Below, in pieces: positions 51,244 through 51,372 of a stretch of 51,372 nt of DNA. Made by a program: the position numbers and the translations under genes. A model generated the notes under the pieces. The model ran no database searches, had not been told where the DNA came from, and worked only from the letters and a program-made list of their open reading frames with translations. Position 1 is the stretch's first letter. Every line of letters starts with the position of its first letter. Source of the DNA: an uncultured Muribaculaceae bacterium (GTDB lineage: Bacteria; Bacteroidota; Bacteroidia; Bacteroidales; Muribaculaceae); the NCBI GenBank assembly GCA_905233915.1, contig CAJOFM010000020.1, positions 1 to 51,372 on the forward strand, written 5' to 3'.

Positions 51244-51286
51244 GCTGATTAACACTGATTCTATCGCGATAATCAGCGAAATCAGC
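51244..51286 (+). repeat. REP-like inverted repeat
   Basis: GCTGATTAACACTGATT is followed by a ten-base loop and AATCAGCGAAATCAGC, giving a paired stem with an internal bulge, then TTTTATTTT. Similar GCTGATT/AATCAGC elements are known as dispersed intergenic repeats in Bacteroidota. The last 85 bases of the window show nothing further. Confidence 0.65.
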
Positions 51287-51372
51287 TTTTATTTTCCTTT
51301 ATCCTCTGGCATTCGTGAAATTAGATAGGATTGTATGCGGATGCTAATTAGTTTAATTGACGTGATTAGTAG

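Overview
The window is from a member of the Bacteroidales (Bacteroidota). Three things show this. Promoters repeatedly match the Bacteroidota form TTG-N19-21-TAnnTTTG, starts lack obvious Shine-Dalgarno sequences, and the gene content is typical of the order: GldE, a glycine-lipid acyltransferase pair, DUF3078, a Wzi-like porin, a C69 dipeptidase, an arginine decarboxylase plus carboxynorspermidine dehydrogenase route to spermidine, and large regulatory-domain outer-membrane barrels. The moderately high GC would suit Muribaculaceae or Prevotellaceae, but the family is not resolved. Most of the window is chromosomal housekeeping and cell-envelope gene content. I see no prophage, conjugative element, insertion sequence, rRNA operon or CRISPR array.

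Layout. 1-1.3 kb (minus): the N-terminal part of an M16 zinc protease, then a small four-helix membrane protein behind an ECF-like promoter. 1.5-8.1 kb (minus): ten closely spaced genes reading from 7982 down to 1487. They are an ABC ATPase, two ABC-2-type membrane subunits, a YtrA-type GntR regulator, a 28-residue membrane microprotein, two related lipoproteins, a membrane protein and an S41 protease. A perfect inverted repeat sits over the predicted transcription start. 8.3-11.2 kb (minus): a tyrosine-rich lipoprotein, a porin-like barrel and a polytopic membrane protein. 11.3-15.2 kb (plus): glsA-glsB, a Wzi-family barrel and a lipoprotein. 15.2-18.7 kb (minus): a DMT exporter, a GH53 galactanase, tRNA-Pro(GGG) and class II fructose-bisphosphate aldolase. 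18.9-24.9 kb (plus): speA, truA, a frameshifted rplU, rpmA, an unknown secreted protein and carboxynorspermidine dehydrogenase. 25.0-28.7 kb: a NUDIX hydrolase and rhodanese lipoprotein, a barrel protein and metallophosphoesterase lipoprotein, and a TraB/GumN protein.

28.8-33.5 kb holds a candidate small RNA and three peptidase-type genes: a C26 hydrolase with an extra C-terminal domain, a DmpA-type P1 peptidase and a C69 dipeptidase. 33.5-42.1 kb (minus) is a long envelope cluster: pyrG, a four-helix-bundle gene inside a 26-bp inverted-repeat-bounded unit, yidC, a TM2/zinc-ribbon protein, GH25 lysozyme, an unknown protein, DUF3078 and two small secreted proteins. 42.3-46.5 kb (plus) carries a 940-residue outer-membrane barrel and a gate-domain membrane protein. 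46.5-50.8 kb (minus) carries gldE and a large acidic surface protein with a long 5' leader. The last 0.5 kb is non-coding and rich in dispersed repeats.

The strongest leads are the autoregulated YtrA/ABC/lipoprotein/protease operon, two near-identical ECF-like promoters in front of unrelated membrane-protein genes, the inverted-repeat-bounded four-helix unit inserted between pyrG and yidC, families of 7-bp-period intergenic repeats, a promoter-to-terminator small RNA candidate, and the rplU frameshift, which may be an assembly error.
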